Origin: Microbacterium galbinum
GTDB lineage: Bacteria; Actinomycetota; Actinomycetes; Actinomycetales; Microbacteriaceae
Length of the DNA: 64,000 nucleotides
NCBI RefSeq assembly: GCF_023101185.1
Contig: NZ_CP078077.1
Span: forward strand, 1,517,630-1,581,629
Direction of reading: 5' to 3'
Shown in pieces: positions 46,490-53,917 of the stretch. Below the pieces are notes generated by a model. The model ran no database searches, had not been told where the DNA came from, and was given only the letters and a program-made list of their open reading frames with translations. Position 1 is the stretch's first letter; the number at the start of each line of letters is the position of its first letter. The translations under genes were made by a program, and so were the position numbers.

Positions 46490-48061
46490 CTAGCTGCGAT
46501 GCAAGGCGCGACGTGCCCTCCGCGCCGACCGCCCGGCCAGGTCGCGCAGTCCCGTGCCCGACCCCTCGCGCTGCAGCTCGACGCCGCCGCTCGAGCCGGT
46601 CGTGAGAAGCACGGCGCTGCCGGCCAGCAGCGGTGACGATCCCGCGCGCATCAGCGCACCGGCATCCGACGTCACGGGCACGTCGAACGTCCACCCGGCC
46701 CGCCGCACCTTCGCCATCAGGCGCAGGGTCGAGGAGGGGCCGTGGTCGGCGAACACCCTCAACGGATCGATCGCGACCGAGATGCCGGAGCGCGCACGGG
46801 GTCGCTCGCTCGCGATGCGACGTTCGTCGCCGGGCTCGTCGCCGAGGAGGAACAGCTCGATCCGGTCGTTGGTGCGCTCCCGCCCGGCGATGAGCGCCTC
46901 GGGCGGCAGGTCGGTGAGCGATTCGAGCGGTAGCGACGACAGGCGGTCGGTCTCGGTGTCGAAGACGAGCGCCTCGCGCCCGTCGCGCAGGATGCTGACG
47001 TCGATCGACAGGTGCAGTCCGCCGCCGCGCGACCAGTTCGCCGAGGTCACCGCGGCCACACACGACAGCTCCGTCTCGAACTCCGCGAAGCGCACGAGGT
47101 CGTCGCGCAGCCCGGCGCGCAACAGCGCCGCGCGGATGCGGTGGGGGAACGACAGTCCGGCGTCCACGCCGGGGCCGAAGCGCCTCTCGACGATGGGGGT
47201 CACGACGTCGATCAGTCGGTTCCGGTATTCGGCGGGGTAGCGCAGCATCTGCCGGCCGCTCAGGCGCTTGAGGATCTTGCCGCGGAACCAGTGCCGCAGC
47301 AGTCGGTCGCGCAGGGTGCCCGGCTCGGTGTTCGCCTCGACGACGTCGAGCACGTTCTCGAGGTGCGGAAAGTAGGTCTCGGGATCGATGCGCGAAGCGC
47401 TCGCGCTGCCCGGATGCTTGACCCACGCGTAGCAGGGCACGCTCGCGAGGATCGAGATCTTCGACGCCGCGAAGTACGCCTGCATCACGTAGAGGTGGTC
47501 CTCGAGGCGCACGCGGCCGTCGGGGAAGCGGATGCCGTGGGCGCGCAGGAACTCCGTGCGGAACAGCTTGTGCGGTGTGAGCATCTCGAGCAGCGGGTGC
47601 TCGCCGAGCACGGCATCCGGAATATCGCGACGGAAGATGCGGCTCGGCAGGGCGCGTCCGATGCCCACCTCCTTGCCGACGACGACGTCGGAGCCGTTCG
47701 CATCGGCGTAGTCGCAGAGGGCCTGGAGGGCGGTGTCGAAGAGGTAGTCGTCCTGATCGACGAACTGCACGTAGGTGCCCTGCGCAGCCGCGACGCCTTC
47801 GTTGCGCGGCGTGCCCGGCCAGCCGGAATGCGGCAGATTCAGCACGCGAACATGCGGACGATCCTGAGCGACGCGGTCGAGGCGCCGCTTCGTCGCCTCA
47901 TCGGATCCGTCGTCGCAGAGCAGGATCTCGAACTGATCCGGGCGCAGGCTCTGCCGGTCGAGCGAGGCGATGAGGTCGCGGAACCCGTCGCCCGGGTTGA
48001 AGACGGGCACGATCACGCTGACCCGGATGGACGGCTTCTGAATTCCGATATACGACGACAT
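46490..48061 (-). CDS. Family 2 glycosyltransferase with long C-terminal region
   Basis: This 523-residue protein starts with a GT-A domain: 'VSVIVPVFNPGDGFRDLIAS', 'ILLCDDGSDEAT', and the 'VQFVDQDDYLF' DxD motif for the metal and nucleotide-sugar. The central part has 'LEDHLYVMQAYF', typical of GT2 proteins, and a long C-terminal region (about 330-523) of beta-rich type, of the sort found in teichoic-acid and wall-polymer glycosyltransferases. It has no membrane helices, so it acts on the inner face or in the cytosol. ATG 48061 lies 7 nt after TCTACT (48069-48074, minus strand). The acceptor is unknown. Confidence 0.85.
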   Translation of the reverse strand: MSSYIGIQKPSIRVSVIVPVFNPGDGFRDLIASLDRQSLRPDQFEILLCDDGSDEATKRRLDRVAQDRPHVRVLNLPHSGWPGTPRNEGVAAAQGTYVQFVDQDDYLFDTALQALCDYADANGSDVVVGKEVGIGRALPSRIFRRDIPDAVLGEHPLLEMLTPHKLFRTEFLRAHGIRFPDGRVRLEDHLYVMQAYFAASKISILASVPCYAWVKHPGSASASRIDPETYFPHLENVLDVVEANTEPGTLRDRLLRHWFRGKILKRLSGRQMLRYPAEYRNRLIDVVTPIVERRFGPGVDAGLSFPHRIRAALLRAGLRDDLVRFAEFETELSCVAAVTSANWSRGGGLHLSIDVSILRDGREALVFDTETDRLSSLPLESLTDLPPEALIAGRERTNDRIELFLLGDEPGDERRIASERPRARSGISVAIDPLRVFADHGPSSTLRLMAKVRRAGWTFDVPVTSDAGALMRAGSSPLLAGSAVLLTTGSSGGVELQREGSGTGLRDLAGRSARRARRALHRS

Positions 48062-48068
48062 TGACGCC

Positions 48069-48074
48069 AGTAGA
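48069..48074 (-). promoter_or_regulatory. -10 box of a leaderless promoter (glycosyltransferase)
   Basis: Minus-strand TCTACT, 7 nt before the ATG at 48061. Confidence 0.4.
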
Positions 48075-48178
48075 ACAGTCGTCGCTGTGACGCGCACCGG
48101 GATTGCATTTCCCCCGGGCGTGTGGTGGGCACGATCGAGGCGGTCGGATCGCGGAGACGGCCTCTCGGCGCAGGGGCC

Positions 48179-48314
48179 CTTCGACAGGCTCAGGGACCCG
48201 GTGTCGGGGGACCCTTCGACAGGCTCAGGGACCCGGTGTCGCGGGACCCTTCGACAGGCTCAGGGACCCAGTTTCGTGCAGGTGCCCACCCCTGGGTCGC
48301 TGAGCTTGTCGAAG
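48179..48314. repeat. Palindromic element, family A, with 35-bp triple left end
   Basis: The left end CTTCGACAGGCTCAG occurs three times at exactly 35-bp steps (48179, 48214, 48249), joined by 'GGACCCGGTGTCG' linkers. A single right end, CTGAGCTTGTCGAAG, closes it at 48300-48314. Confidence 0.9.
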
Positions 48315-48330
48315 CGTCGCAGGGGCGGTC

Positions 48331-48582
48331 TCAGGGGGTCGATGGCCCGTCCGCTTCGCGCGGCGCGTCGGGCGAGGCGTCCGTCTTCTTCTTGTTCTGC
48401 GCATCGAACGCCAGCCCGATCGCGATGCCGAGCGACAGCCCGAGCCCCATACCGAGGCCGAGGTTGTCGAAGAACAGCAGACCGGCCACCACGCCGAACG
48501 GGATGCCGAGGGCGATGCCCATGACGAGGCCGGTCTGGGTCTCCTTCGCGGACTTCTCTGACTTCTCTCCGGGATCTGTCAT
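48331..48582 (-). CDS. Small glycine-zipper-like membrane protein
   Basis: This 83-residue protein has two membrane helices separated by a short turn: 'GLVMGIALGIPFGVVAGLLF' (18-37) and 'LGLGMGLGLSLGIAIGLAFD' (41-60), both with G-x3-G spacing, and a Lys/Asp-rich tail. Such proteins occur widely in Actinobacteria without assigned roles. ATG 48582 lies 7 nt after TACCGT (48590-48595, minus strand), indicating a leaderless mRNA. Confidence 0.75.
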   Translation of the reverse strand: MTDPGEKSEKSAKETQTGLVMGIALGIPFGVVAGLLFFDNLGLGMGLGLSLGIAIGLAFDAQNKKKTDASPDAPREADGPSTP

Positions 48583-48589
48583 GCATACG

Positions 48590-48595
48590 ACGGTA
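48590..48595 (-). promoter_or_regulatory. -10 box of a leaderless promoter
   Basis: Minus-strand TACCGT, 7 nt before the ATG at 48582. Confidence 0.45.
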
Positions 48596-48657
48596 CGGAG
48601 GCCGGAGGGGCGGCGCATCCCCCTTGTGGGGGACCCGGATTCCCACCCCGCGCCCAG

Positions 48658-48687
48658 GTGAACGATATATCGTTGAGTATCGTTCAC
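48658..48687. promoter_or_regulatory. PadR-type operator upstream of padR-like gene
   Basis: GTGAACGAT-N12-ATCGTTCAC is a perfect 9-bp inverted repeat, and AACGATATATCGTT (48661-48674) is a perfect 14-bp palindrome within it. PadR proteins commonly bind A/T-rich palindromes at their own promoters. Confidence 0.7.
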
Positions 48688-48707
48688 CACCCCATCTGGA
48701 GGTCACC

Positions 48708-49337
48708 ATGAACAACGCATTCCCCTTCGGCGGAACCGGCAGCAACAGCAGCAACGCCGACAACCCGCTCGGCAACATCTTCGGCACCGGCGGCCTCGGC
48801 GGCCCCAACGGTCCGGCCGGCGCTCTCTTCGACGCCTTCGACCAGCTGCGCAAGTCGTTCGACCAGCAGCGTCCGTCCGGCGGCAGCCGCATGGCCCGCG
48901 GTGATGTCCGCGCGGCGGTGCTCTCGCTGCTCGCCGAGCGCCCGATGCACGGCTACCAGATCATCAACGAGATCTCCGAGCGCAGCGGCGGTTCGTGGAA
49001 GCCGAGCGCCGGCTCCGTCTACCCGACGCTCCAGCTGCTCGCCGACGAGGGCCTGATCGAGGCCGAGGAGCAGAACGGTCGCAAGACCTACTCGCTCACC
49101 GAGGCGGGTCGCGCCGTCGCCACCGAGACGACCGAGACGAAGGCTCCGTGGGAGTCGACCTCGAAGGACGGCCACCGCAACGACCCGCGTTTCCACGCGC
49201 TGCCCAAGGCCGGTGTCGACCTCGCCGCCGCCGCCGCTCAGGTCGGCCGCAGCGGATCGCCCGAGCAGGTGCAGGCCGCGATCGACGTGCTCGACGACGC
49301 CCGCCGTAAGCTGTACAGCATCCTCGCGCAGGACTGA
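48708..49337 (+). CDS. PadR-family regulator
   Basis: This 209-residue protein has a PadR winged helix: 'RGDVRAAVLSLLAERPMHGY' (about 64-83), 'QIINEISERSGGSWKPSAGS', 'VYPTLQLLADEGLIEAEEQN' and 'GRKTYSLTEAGRAVA'. The first ~60 residues are a Gly/Asn-rich low-complexity tail. The C-terminal helices are the dimer arm. ATG 48708 has a GGAGG ribosome-binding site 5 nt upstream. An operator-like palindrome precedes the gene, so it is probably self-repressing. It stands before the ABC1/UbiB gene, with a terminator hairpin between. Confidence 0.88.
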   Translation: MNNAFPFGGTGSNSSNADNPLGNIFGTGGLGGPNGPAGALFDAFDQLRKSFDQQRPSGGSRMARGDVRAAVLSLLAERPMHGYQIINEISERSGGSWKPSAGSVYPTLQLLADEGLIEAEEQNGRKTYSLTEAGRAVATETTETKAPWESTSKDGHRNDPRFHALPKAGVDLAAAAAQVGRSGSPEQVQAAIDVLDDARRKLYSILAQD

Positions 49338-49360
49338 TCCGGCCGGGATGACGCGCTTCT

Positions 49361-49383
49361 GCCCGCCCGGCCTCCGGGCGGGC
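49361..49383 (+). terminator. Terminator hairpin between PadR and UbiB-like genes
   Basis: GCCCGCCCGG (49361-49370) and CCGGGCGGGC (49374-49383) form a perfect 10-bp stem with a 3-nt loop, 24 bp after the PadR stop. Confidence 0.75.
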
Positions 49384-49409
49384 GTTCCCGACGGCGGAGG
49401 AAGAACACG

Positions 49410-51104
49410 ATGACGGATGCCCCGGCGCAGAGCGCCCACCGCGCTCGCTACCGTCGCATCATCTCCTTCGCCGCTCGGGAGTTCGTGAAGATCTGGTGGT
49501 TCGAGCTCGTGCTGCCGCGCTTCGGCATGAGCGGTATCGCGGAGCGCACGCGCGCTCCGCGCATGCAGAAGTTCGCCCGCCGGTTCCACGGCCTCGCGGT
49601 CGAGCTCGGCGGCCTCATGATCAAGGTCGGCCAGTTCATGTCGTCGCGTCTCGACGTGCTGCCGCCCGAGATCACCGCCGAGCTCGCCGGCCTGCAGGAC
49701 GAGGTGCCGGCCGTGCCGTTCGCCGATATCCGGGTGCTCGCCGAGGCCGAGCTCGGGATCCCGCTCGGGCGTGCGTTCGCGTGGGTCGACGAGACTCCTC
49801 TCGCCGCGGCATCCCTCGGTCAGGCCCACCGGGCGAAGCTGTCGGAGCAGGATGCCGCCGACACCGGGCTCGACACGGTCGTGGTGAAGGTGCAGCGTCC
49901 GGGGATCGACGGCATCGTCGCGACCGACCTCGCCGCCCTGCGCCGGGTCGGCAAGTGGCTCACGCGGGTGCGCATCGTGTCGGACCGGGTGGATGCCCCC
50001 GCCCTCGTCGAGGAGTTCGCGGCCACGAGCCTCGAGGAGATCGACTACCTGCACGAAGCGGCATCCGCCGAGCGTTTCCGGGAGGCCTTCGCCGACGACC
50101 CGCGCGTCGACGCACCGGAGATCGTGTGGGAGCGGTCGACCCGCCGTGTACTGACCCTGTCGGACGTCACGGCCATCAAGATCAACGACACCGACGCGCT
50201 GCGCGCCGCCGGTATCGACCCCGCGCAGGTCGCCGAGGTGTTCGCCGAGGTCATGTTCGACCAGGTGTTCACGCACGGCTTCGTGCACGCCGACCCGCAT
50301 CCCGGCAACATGTTCGTGACGCCGCGGGCGGCGGGAGCGGATGCCGGTGACCCGCCGTGGCACCTCACCTTCATCGACTTCGGCATGATGGCCGAGGTCC
50401 CGGCGAACCTGCGCGCCGGCCTGCGCACCCTCCTGATCGCGGTGACCGCGCGGGACAGCCGCGGACTCGTCGCCGCCGCGAAGGAGATCGGGGTGCTGCT
50501 GCCCTCGGCCGACACCGGCGAGCTCGAACGGGCGCTCACCGCCCTCTTCGCACGCTTCGGCGGCATGGGCTTCGCGGAGCTGTCGAAGGTCGACCCGCGC
50601 GAGTTCGCCGACTTCGCCGACGAGTTCGGTGACATGGTGCGCCGTCTTCCGCTGCAACTGCCCGAGCACCTGCTGCTGCTGATCCGCGCGGTGTCGCTCA
50701 CCTCGGGCATGTGCAGCGCCCTCGACCCGACGTTCAACGTGTGGGATGCGGCCGAGCCCTACGCCAACCGGCTGCTGCGCGACGAGAGCGGCAACCTCGT
50801 GCAGGACATGGCGCAGCGCGCGATGAAGACCGCCGGCATCACGATGCGCCTTCCCGACCGCATCGACGCGATCATCACCCGCGTCGACGACGGCAACGTC
50901 ACCTTCGACACGTCCCGGCTCGAACGCCGTCTCGACCGGCTCGACGGCATCGCCCGCCGCATCGGGTCGGGCGTGCTCTTCGCCGCGATGCTCGTGGGCG
51001 GCGCACTGCTCGTCGAGCCGGTGCCCGGTCTCGGTTACACCCTGCTCTGGGCATCCGCTCTGCCCCTGTTGCACTCGGTGTTCTCGGGCTTCTTCCGCCG
51101 GTAG
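49410..51104 (+). CDS. ABC1/AarF/UbiB kinase-like protein
   Basis: This 564-residue protein belongs to the UbiB/ABC1 family: the KxGQ motif is 'KVGQ' (72-75) in 'GLMIKVGQFMSSRLDVLP', the alanine-rich loop is 'AAASLGQ' (132-138), the catalytic-like 'HADPHPGN' and 'DFGMM' follow, and two membrane helices close the protein. Members are atypical kinases/ATPases linked to isoprenoid-quinone or lipid metabolism; actinobacteria use menaquinone, so the exact role here is unknown. The ribosome-binding site GGAGGAAG precedes ATG 49410. Confidence 0.9.
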   Translation: MTDAPAQSAHRARYRRIISFAAREFVKIWWFELVLPRFGMSGIAERTRAPRMQKFARRFHGLAVELGGLMIKVGQFMSSRLDVLPPEITAELAGLQDEVPAVPFADIRVLAEAELGIPLGRAFAWVDETPLAAASLGQAHRAKLSEQDAADTGLDTVVVKVQRPGIDGIVATDLAALRRVGKWLTRVRIVSDRVDAPALVEEFAATSLEEIDYLHEAASAERFREAFADDPRVDAPEIVWERSTRRVLTLSDVTAIKINDTDALRAAGIDPAQVAEVFAEVMFDQVFTHGFVHADPHPGNMFVTPRAAGADAGDPPWHLTFIDFGMMAEVPANLRAGLRTLLIAVTARDSRGLVAAAKEIGVLLPSADTGELERALTALFARFGGMGFAELSKVDPREFADFADEFGDMVRRLPLQLPEHLLLLIRAVSLTSGMCSALDPTFNVWDAAEPYANRLLRDESGNLVQDMAQRAMKTAGITMRLPDRIDAIITRVDDGNVTFDTSRLERRLDRLDGIARRIGSGVLFAAMLVGGALLVEPVPGLGYTLLWASALPLLHSVFSGFFRR

Positions 51105-51125
51105 CCGCGGGGCCGCGCTGCGACG

Positions 51126-51187
51126 CTTCGACAGGCTCAGCGACCCAGGGCGGGTGTCTTTGAACTGGGTCCCTGAGCCTGTCGAAG
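51126..51187. repeat. Palindromic element, family A
   Basis: CTTCGACAGGCTCAG (51126-51140) faces CTGAGCCTGTCGAAG (51173-51187). The 323-bp gap 51105-51427 holds this, a family B and a second family A element; no gene is seen. Confidence 0.85.
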
Positions 51188-51203
51188 GGCCCCGCCGCGG
51201 CCG

Positions 51204-51280
51204 CGAGCGGAGGAGATCTCGCGTTCGGCAGGAGCATCCGCCGCTTTTGGTCCTGCGCAGCGAGAGTTCTCCTCCCGAGC
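51204..51280. repeat. Palindromic element, family B
   Basis: GAGCGGAGGAGATCTCGCG on the left mirrors CGAGAGTTCTCCTCCCGAGC on the right, with an inner GCAGGAGC / GTCCTGC pair. Confidence 0.75.
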
Positions 51281-51305
51281 GAACGGATGCTGCCGCCCTG
51301 CGACG

Positions 51306-51369
51306 CTTCGACAGGCTCAGCGACCCAGGGTGGGGGTGTCTCGGAACTGGGCCCCTGAGCTTGTCGAAG
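51306..51369. repeat. Palindromic element, family A
   Basis: CTTCGACAGGCTCAG (51306-51320) faces CTGAGCTTGTCGAAG (51355-51369), 58 bp before the BCCT start. Confidence 0.85.
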
Positions 51370-51427
51370 GGCCCCGCCCCGCGCAAGCCCCCGTCCCTAT
51401 GAATGCGCCGTGGGAGAATGGTTTCTC

Positions 51428-53365
51428 ATGGAGACCCCCGAAGAGAAGCCTCCCCGCACGACCGCCACCAATATCGTCCCCAAGGCCACCGAGACGGGCC
51501 GCAAGATCGTCCGCGACATGTCGGCCGTTCCGCCGCGCGGACTGCACCCGGCGCTGATCCCCGGCGTCTCGGTCGAAGAGACCGGGCGCACCTATCGCAC
51601 CGACCACCTCGTGTTCGGCGTTGCGCTCTTCGCGACCGTCGCGTTCATCGCCTGGGGCGTGTTCGCGGGCGACAACCTGTCGGGCACGGCGAGCAGTGTG
51701 CTCGCGTGGGTGGTCGAGTACTTCGGCTTCTTCTTCACGACGATCGCCACCGTGATCCTCGTGTTCATGCTGTTCGTCGGCTTCAGCCGGTACGGGCGCA
51801 TCCCGCTCGGCCGCGACGACGAAGAGCCCGAGTTCTCGATGTTCTCGTGGATCTCGATGCTGTTCGCCGCCGGCATGGGCATCGGGCTGGTGTTCTGGGG
51901 TGCGGCCGAGCCGCTCACGTTCTTCGAGACGCCGCCGCCCGGCACCGTCGAGGCCAACACCCTCGAGGCGATGCACACCGCGCAGGCCCAGGTGCTCTAC
52001 CACTGGGGTCCGCAGGCCTGGGCGTTCTACGCGCTCGTCGGCGGCGCGATCGCGTACGGTGCATTCCGCCGCGGCCGCACCCCGCTGATCTCGTCGATCT
52101 TCGCGCCGCTGCTCGGCGAGGGCCGCACGACCGGTCCCCTCGGCCGCACGATCGACATCTTCTCGATCATCGTCACGCTCTTCGGCACGGCCGCCTCGCT
52201 CGGACTCGGCGCCCTGCAGATCGGCCACGGCGTGGAGCTCGTCACCGGCATCGGAGAGGTCGGCAACGGCATCCTGATCGCGGTCATCGCCGTGCTCACC
52301 GCGTGCTTCATCGCCTCGGCCGTCTCGGGCGTCTCGAAAGGCATCCGCGCGCTCTCCAACACCAACGCCGTGATGGCACTGGTGCTCGCGTTCTTCGTGT
52401 TCTTCGTCGGGCCGTCGATGCTCATCCTCAACGTCATCCCCTCGGTGGCCGTGCAGTTCCTCGGAGACCTGCCCACCATGATCGCCCGCTCGGCGTCGCA
52501 GGGTGCCGAGGTCGAGATGTTCCTCTCGGGCTGGACGATCTTCTACTGGGCCTGGTGGATCTCGTGGTCGCCGTTCGTCGGCATGTTCATCGCGAAGATC
52601 TCGCGCGGCCGCACGCTGCGCCAGTTCGTGGCGGTCGTGATCGTCGTGCCCTCGGCCATCTCGCTCATCTGGTTCGCGATCTTCGGCACCACGGCGATCA
52701 GCCAGCAGATGGACGGCGCCGGGCTCGTGGTCGATCCGCCCGAAGAGGTGCTGTTCGGCGTGCTCGAGAACCTGCCGTTCCCGCTGATCACGAGCATCCT
52801 GCTGATCCTGTTGATCTCGATCTTCTTCATCACCGGCGCCGACTCGGCCTCGCTCGTGATGGGCACGCTGTCGCAGCAGGGTCGTCCGGAGCCCGCGCGC
52901 TGGGTCACGGTCACCTGGGGCGCCCTGGTCGGCGCGATCGCCGCGGTCGTGCTCGTGTCGGGTGACGAGGGGAGCGGGCTGCAATCGCTGCAGAACGTCA
53001 CCATCATCGCCGCGCTGCCGTTCGCGGTGATCATGGCGTTCATGATGGTCGCGTTCATGATCGACCTGCGCCGCGACCCCATGATCCTGCGCGAGCGGTA
53101 TGCCCGTGCGGCGGTGCGCCACAGCGTCATGGCCGGGCTCGAGGAGTACGGCGACGACTTCGCCCTCGTGCCCGTCGAGTACGACCACTCGGGTGACGAC
53201 CTCGCCTGGATCGACGAGGAGACCGTCGACGAGACGCTCTCCGAGGTCTACGAGGCGGCGACCGAGGCCATCGACATCATCCCGCAGGGAGACGTGGACG
53301 CCGCGGTGGATGCCGCCGTCGACCCCGAGCAGACGGATGCTCCGGAGCGGCCGCGCGTCGACTGA
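51428..53365 (+). CDS. BCCT-family transporter (betaine/choline/carnitine type)
   Basis: This 645-residue protein with twelve membrane helices belongs to the BCCT family of Na+- or H+-coupled importers for quaternary amines. Landmarks include 'FAAGMGIGLVFWGAAEPLTF', the substrate-box tryptophans 'FYWAWWISWSPFVGMFIAKI' and the sodium-site helix 'FFITGADSASLVMGTLSQQ'. The C-terminal ~80 residues are acidic and cytosolic, as in osmosensing members. ATG 51428 is used; GAGAAT 8 nt upstream may be a -10. Together with CsbD and the MHS symporter downstream it suggests import of compatible solutes. Confidence 0.92.
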   Translation: METPEEKPPRTTATNIVPKATETGRKIVRDMSAVPPRGLHPALIPGVSVEETGRTYRTDHLVFGVALFATVAFIAWGVFAGDNLSGTASSVLAWVVEYFGFFFTTIATVILVFMLFVGFSRYGRIPLGRDDEEPEFSMFSWISMLFAAGMGIGLVFWGAAEPLTFFETPPPGTVEANTLEAMHTAQAQVLYHWGPQAWAFYALVGGAIAYGAFRRGRTPLISSIFAPLLGEGRTTGPLGRTIDIFSIIVTLFGTAASLGLGALQIGHGVELVTGIGEVGNGILIAVIAVLTACFIASAVSGVSKGIRALSNTNAVMALVLAFFVFFVGPSMLILNVIPSVAVQFLGDLPTMIARSASQGAEVEMFLSGWTIFYWAWWISWSPFVGMFIAKISRGRTLRQFVAVVIVVPSAISLIWFAIFGTTAISQQMDGAGLVVDPPEEVLFGVLENLPFPLITSILLILLISIFFITGADSASLVMGTLSQQGRPEPARWVTVTWGALVGAIAAVVLVSGDEGSGLQSLQNVTIIAALPFAVIMAFMMVAFMIDLRRDPMILRERYARAAVRHSVMAGLEEYGDDFALVPVEYDHSGDDLAWIDEETVDETLSEVYEAATEAIDIIPQGDVDAAVDAAVDPEQTDAPERPRVD

Positions 53366-53380
53366 TCGGTGTGCGCGGGG

Positions 53381-53456
53381 GCCCTTCGTCTCGTCGCTGC
53401 GCTCCTCGCTCAGGAACCGGTTCCGGTTCCTGAGCGAGCGCAGCGAGACGAAGGGC
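53381..53456. repeat. Palindromic element, family F
   Basis: The two halves meet at GGAACCGGTTCC, which is a perfect dyad, so the element is almost fully self-complementary over 76 bp. It lies between convergent genes. Confidence 0.85.
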
Positions 53457-53471
53457 CGACCCGGCGAAACC

Positions 53472-53741
53472 TCAGCCGAGGCGGGTCAGGCGCACGACGA
53501 GCAGGCCGACCGAGGTGATCAGCACGAAGTAGCTGAGCACGAGTCCGAGGATCGCGGCGAGCAAGAACCGCCCGCGGTCACGCAGGGCGCGGTGCCCGAC
53601 GAACACTGCCGCTCCGGCGACGACGATCGCGACGAGATAGCCGATGACGCCGCTCGTGAACGTGAGGAACACGATCAGCGCCACGATCCCCGCGGCCAGC
53701 GCGACGAGGTGGCGGTAGGGGTTCGGTTCGGCCTCGGTCAT
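53472..53741 (-). CDS. Small three-helix membrane protein
   Basis: This 89-residue protein has three membrane helices (about 11-31, 33-50, 59-84): 'HLVALAAGIVALIVFLTF', 'SGVIGYLVAIVVAGAAVFVG' and 'FLLAAILGLVLSYFVLITSV'. It resembles the DUF4190 style of short actinobacterial membrane protein but cannot be assigned. TAGGCT lies 7 nt before the ATG (53749-53754, minus strand), so the mRNA is probably leaderless. Confidence 0.7.
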   Translation of the reverse strand: MTEAEPNPYRHLVALAAGIVALIVFLTFTSGVIGYLVAIVVAGAAVFVGHRALRDRGRFLLAAILGLVLSYFVLITSVGLLVVRLTRLG

Positions 53742-53748
53742 GCCCCCG

Positions 53749-53754
53749 AGCCTA
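53749..53754 (-). promoter_or_regulatory. -10 box of a leaderless promoter
   Basis: Minus-strand TAGGCT, 7 nt before the ATG at 53741. Confidence 0.5.
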
Positions 53755-53780
53755 TCCAGGCGCGCTCCGCGTGGTGGGTG

Positions 53781-53903
53781 CTTCGACAGGCTCAGCAACC
53801 CAGTTTCTTGGCTCAGCAACCCAGTTTCTTGGCTCAGCAACCCAGCTTCTTGGCTCAGCAACCCAGAGGCACGGTCGGATCTGGGTCCCTGAGCCTGTCG
53901 AAG
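53781..53903. repeat. Palindromic element, family A, with 21-bp tandem units
   Basis: It is bounded by CTTCGACAGGCTCAG and CTGAGCCTGTCGAAG (53889-53903). CTCAGCAACCCAGTTTCTTG plus G (21 bp) repeats at 53791, 53812 and 53833, with a partial copy at 53854. Confidence 0.9.
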
Positions 53904-53917
53904 GGTCCCGCCACGAG

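Noticed and set aside
48684..51386. 900-codon minus-strand frame opposite PadR and UbiB genes
   Set aside because: No domain, extreme Arg/Glu/Gly content, and it spans repeats and a terminator.
51317..53188. 623-codon minus-strand frame opposite the BCCT gene
   Set aside because: Asp/Arg/Glu/His shadow of the transporter.
53791..53867. 21-bp in-frame tandem repeat as a coding minisatellite
   Set aside because: It could encode a repeating SATQFLG but has no start, ribosome-binding site or flanking domain; it is the inside of a family A element.
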